Source of the DNA: Saprospiraceae bacterium
GTDB lineage: Bacteria > Bacteroidota > Bacteroidia > Chitinophagales > Saprospiraceae
Length of the DNA: 64,000 nt
Assembly (NCBI GenBank): GCA_020627785.1
Contig: JAHDGF010000009.1
Location: 50,329-114,328 of the forward strand
Direction of reading: 5' to 3'
Part shown: piece after piece, positions 61,434 through 64,000 of the stretch
Numbering within the stretch: position 1 is the first letter of the stretch
Layout of the letters: every line of letters starts with the position of its first letter
Translations under genes and position numbers: made by a program
The notes under the pieces: generated by a model
Database searches by the model: none
What the model was told of the DNA's origin: nothing
What the model saw: the letters and a program-made list of their open reading frames with translations, nothing else

Positions 61434-62576
61434 ATGAAACATCTTTTCATAATTTTTTTATCATCCGTACTTGTCCAATTTGGTTGGTCCCAAGAGCTTA
61501 GACTATTAGATTCAGTCATTACCTCAGTGTATACTGACAATAATTGGGAAATTGATGGAGGAATAATTTATGAGCCCTTAATGGATGGAGCAATCTTGGC
61601 TTCGAATTTTTCTATTGAGGGTGACCGACGCCACTTCTTTACAAATGAAATATTAGAATTTCATGACAGTGGTAACTTCTCAACAGTTACTGTTCAGAAA
61701 TATGATGAACTGAGTTCTCTTTTTGTAAATGATGTACGGGATTCATATGTATATGATGCAGATGATAACTTGGTGAGTATTACACGTCAGCAATGGGATC
61801 GTATTTTAGAGGATTGGATGGATGATAAGCGGGTAGAGTATTTACTCTATGATTCCTTTAATAACTTTCTACAGTCTGATCGTTATAATTATGATCCAGA
61901 AGATGGATGGGAGTTAGCTTCTAAAATGCGGATAAATAATTTTTACGAGAATGATCTGCTTGACTCATGTTATAAGATTAGAAATGGAATGCCATTTTAT
62001 CATTCAGTGTATAACTATGATGAGCAAAACTTGTTGAGAGAACAAGAAGTGGTCTTCTATTATCTAGCCGCTCCCAACATTCATGCTAGATACAGTTATG
62101 AATATAATGATGAGAACTTGAGGTCTGTTTACTTGTATGAAGATTATTCATTGTCAATTGATCAGACGGATTACATTCCAAGGTTCAAGGAGTATTATGA
62201 CTACAATATTAAAGGAGCGTTGGTGCAAAACACACGTGAGGTATTTGACCTAAGTGAACAAGTCTTCAATCCAGCAGTAAGACAAAATTACTTTTATCAA
62301 ATATCAACACAATTAGAGGACTTGATCTCTACTGAATTAGAAGTTCAATGGAATAACTCTATGATTGGCCAGGTAGAGATTTGTGTAAAGGAACTTAATG
62401 TCGGTGAAAAGTACAGGCTTTCAATTTTCGATAATTCTGGCAGGATAATTAAAAACGCCACCATTGAAAATAGGGGTCAATGGTGCCAGAGATATTCCAT
62501 GGAAAGTGGAATGTATCATTTGGTTATTTATGATGCGCATGGGAAAAGACAGGTCCAAAAATTCATTGTGAATTAA
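61434..62576 (+). CDS. T9SS paralog 2 (YD-rich secreted protein)
   Basis: A 380-residue protein with the same layout as paralogs 1 and 3: signal peptide (ends WSQ), an N-terminal block starting ELRLLDSVITSVYTDNNWEI, YD-type repeats (YVYDADDNLVSITRQQWDR, YNYDPEDGW) and a C-terminal T9SS type A domain. The nucleotide stretch 62415-62473 in the sorting domain is identical to the one in paralog 3, unlike the rest of the genes, which points to recent copying or conversion. A 94-bp gap separates it from paralog 1. Confidence 0.82.
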   Translation: MKHLFIIFLSSVLVQFGWSQELRLLDSVITSVYTDNNWEIDGGIIYEPLMDGAILASNFSIEGDRRHFFTNEILEFHDSGNFSTVTVQKYDELSSLFVNDVRDSYVYDADDNLVSITRQQWDRILEDWMDDKRVEYLLYDSFNNFLQSDRYNYDPEDGWELASKMRINNFYENDLLDSCYKIRNGMPFYHSVYNYDEQNLLREQEVVFYYLAAPNIHARYSYEYNDENLRSVYLYEDYSLSIDQTDYIPRFKEYYDYNIKGALVQNTREVFDLSEQVFNPAVRQNYFYQISTQLEDLISTELEVQWNNSMIGQVEICVKELNVGEKYRLSIFDNSGRIIKNATIENRGQWCQRYSMESGMYHLVIYDAHGKRQVQKFIVN

Positions 62577-62667
62577 AAATTTTGGGTCAAGAATATTTAT
62601 TTCAGTGCCACAACTAGCGAGCTTTTGAGTATATATACTTATAGATAAATTCTATAAAGTTAATGGT

Positions 62668-63813
62668 ATGAAAAATCTGATTTATTTGGTTGCATTATTA
62701 AACTTGACACAGTCAATTCAAGCTCAAGACATTACAATTTTGGATTCTTTTCACCTTTCTGAATATGTTGCTGATGAATGGGAAATTATTCATGGGAGGA
62801 TTTATGATCAACAGACGGATGGCTCTGTGCGTTCAATAAATTTTGAAGTTAGCCCAACAGGCGATCGATCCATTAGTTCAGAAGCTTCAATTTATTTTGA
62901 TTCAAATGGTAATGTTGTTGAAAATGTATTGAAAATATATGATCCGCTTTCTTCTACCTACTCAAATTTCTCACGCAAGCTATTGGGTTATGATGCAAAC
63001 AATAACTTATTGAATTTTCAACTTCAATTTTGGGATGAGGAATTGAATGGGTGGTTGAATATTGGGAAGAGTGAGTACTCCTTTTATGACGCTACAAACA
63101 ATTATGCTTTAAAGGAAGACTTTGATTATAGTCAGCTATTCGGATGGAGAAAAATTAGTACTTATGAAGTTGAAAACTTTTATGAAAATAATTTGAGAGA
63201 TTCATGTTTTACAAAATTAGATGGAGAGCCTTGGAATAGTCTTGCCTTTGAGTATGATGCAGATGGTTTATTGATCGAGCAGAGGTCGATTTACTATTCT
63301 TTTGGAGAAGTTGATAGATTTAGGAAAACAGACTATACTTATAATGACAAAGGACTAGAAACTAATCGATACATAGAAGCTTTCTCAATTTCAGAAGGGG
63401 AATCTGGATTTATGCCCTTTTTGAGGGTTGAAAATAGTTACACGAATCAAGATGAATTGCTGGAAAATATAAATATAAATTATGATGAAGAACTTGATGA
63501 ATTCCGATTTGGTACAAAGGGGAATTATTTTTATTCATCTACTACTTCGATAAAACATCCAGAACAAGAATATCTGAAGGTGTTATGGTCTAATGCGGCA
63601 TTTAATCAATTAAATATTCAAGTTGAAGGACTTAATGTAGATGAAAAGTATAGGCTTTCAATTTTCGATAATTCTGGCAGGATAATTAAAAACGCCACCA
63701 TTGAAAATAGTGGTCAATGGACACAGAGATTTTCCATGCAGAGTGGTATGTATCATTTGGTTATCTATGATGAGCATGGAAAAAGGAACAGTGAAAAATT
63801 GATGGTTCACTAA
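62668..63813 (+). CDS. T9SS paralog 3 (YD-rich secreted protein)
   Basis: A 381-residue protein with signal peptide (ends IQAQ), N-terminal DITILDSFHLSEYVADEWEIIHG and the same YD-type body (LLGYDANNNLLNFQLQFWDEE, YDEELDEF). The C-terminal sorting domain is YRLSIFDNSGRIIKNATIE, as in paralog 2. At the N-terminus it is closer to paralog 1 (ITxLDSFHxSEY) and at the C-terminus closer to paralog 2, a mosaic pattern. A 91-bp gap separates it from paralog 2. Confidence 0.82.
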   Translation: MKNLIYLVALLNLTQSIQAQDITILDSFHLSEYVADEWEIIHGRIYDQQTDGSVRSINFEVSPTGDRSISSEASIYFDSNGNVVENVLKIYDPLSSTYSNFSRKLLGYDANNNLLNFQLQFWDEELNGWLNIGKSEYSFYDATNNYALKEDFDYSQLFGWRKISTYEVENFYENNLRDSCFTKLDGEPWNSLAFEYDADGLLIEQRSIYYSFGEVDRFRKTDYTYNDKGLETNRYIEAFSISEGESGFMPFLRVENSYTNQDELLENININYDEELDEFRFGTKGNYFYSSTTSIKHPEQEYLKVLWSNAAFNQLNIQVEGLNVDEKYRLSIFDNSGRIIKNATIENSGQWTQRFSMQSGMYHLVIYDEHGKRNSEKLMVH

Positions 63814-63907
63814 AAGTAGCATTTAATGGCTACGTCTATTCATTAAAGGTTATTGGAGGAAAGGGAATAAATAAAGTGACTTACTTTTATCAGTAAGTAA
63901 TTTAATT

Positions 63908-63927
63908 GTTGATAGCCGCTTATCAAC
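63908..63927. terminator. Possible hairpin downstream of paralog 3
   Basis: GTTGATA (63908-63914) and TATCAAC (63921-63927) form a perfect 7-bp stem with a 6-nt loop. It lies about 95 bp after the paralog 3 stop and is followed by a T-rich, not T-only, stretch. Nothing else was recognised from 63814 to the end of the window. Confidence 0.35.
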
Positions 63928-64000
63928 TTATTATTGATGTTCAAAGGGAATATCCAATAAACTGTGTCAATGATTAAAATTAGATAAATTATTATAAACG

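Noticed and set aside
61349..61540. A 63-residue minus-strand frame between paralogs 1 and 2
   Set aside because: It is low-complexity, antisense to a real signal peptide region and has no family resemblance.
1..64000. tRNA, rRNA, insertion sequences or prophage
   Set aside because: I saw no cloverleaf-like gene, no rRNA segment, no transposase or integrase reading frame and no phage structural gene. A covariance-model scan would be needed to exclude small RNAs.

Overview
This AT-rich window comes from a free-living, probably aquatic member of the Bacteroidota, most likely of the Saprospiria type. The evidence is internal: eight proteins end in type IX secretion (T9SS) sorting domains, there is a SusC/SusD polysaccharide utilisation locus, the TonB receptors are of Bacteroidota type, several DUF families typical of the phylum occur (DUF4835, DUF4292, DUF6427), and TTG/GTG starts and TAnnTTTG-like -7 elements are seen. 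I recognised no rRNA, tRNA, insertion sequence, phage or CRISPR array.

Layout. 0-5.7 kb (minus strand): a TlpA-like thioredoxin, a DUF2905 / CBM9-like pair, and the housekeeping cluster acpP-fabF-rnc followed by a membrane hydrolase. 5.8-11.9 kb (plus): pyk, a TPR protein, a DUF4292 lipoprotein, hflX and an M29 aminopeptidase. 11.9-18.5 kb: a DUF2007-type protein without a normal start codon, a TonB-dependent outer-membrane protein, a T9SS protein, a Gfo/Idh/MocA oxidoreductase, a DUF6427 membrane protein and a small cysteine-rich secreted protein. 18.6-24.8 kb: a lipoprotein resembling emfourin-type M4 inhibitors, overlapping the gene of a T9SS-secreted M4 metalloprotease, then a family 9 glycosyltransferase, a prohibitin-like protein and CvpA. 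24.9-31.8 kb: mixed lipoproteins, LolA, DUF1330, DUF1761, DinB, a HigBA/RelE-type toxin-antitoxin pair whose toxin has an in-frame stop, and a GH3-type acyl-adenylating enzyme. 31.9-39.5 kb (minus): an ECF sigma factor with a membrane/beta-barrel partner, a large lipoprotein, and the run bamD-rpoZ-coaBC-DUF4835-purN.

39.8-55.6 kb is a single tightly packed operon of seven genes. It encodes a T9SS glycan-binding protein, SusC, SusD, a PKD lipoprotein, a Calx-beta/GH16 endo-beta-glucanase lipoprotein, a GH3 beta-glucosidase, and a 1678-residue T9SS type B protein with 25 tandem 25-residue Asp/Cys repeats. It ends in a strong terminator. By enzyme content it is probably a laminarin (beta-1,3-glucan) utilisation locus. 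A cluster of TTGTAA half-sites and a perfect inverted repeat lie directly upstream, and no regulator gene is adjacent.

55.7-64 kb holds an NTR/TIMP-like T9SS protein, a PhcB-like methyltransferase, a non-coding array of seven hairpin repeats (about 57.53-57.98 kb), an SLC13-type anion transporter, a secreted DinB-like protein, and three tandem paralogous T9SS proteins whose last two copies share a near-identical 3' segment.

The points most worth a second look are the lipoprotein/M4 protease pair, the broken toxin, the hairpin array, the 25-unit repeat protein in the glucan operon, and the putative operator cluster in front of that operon.
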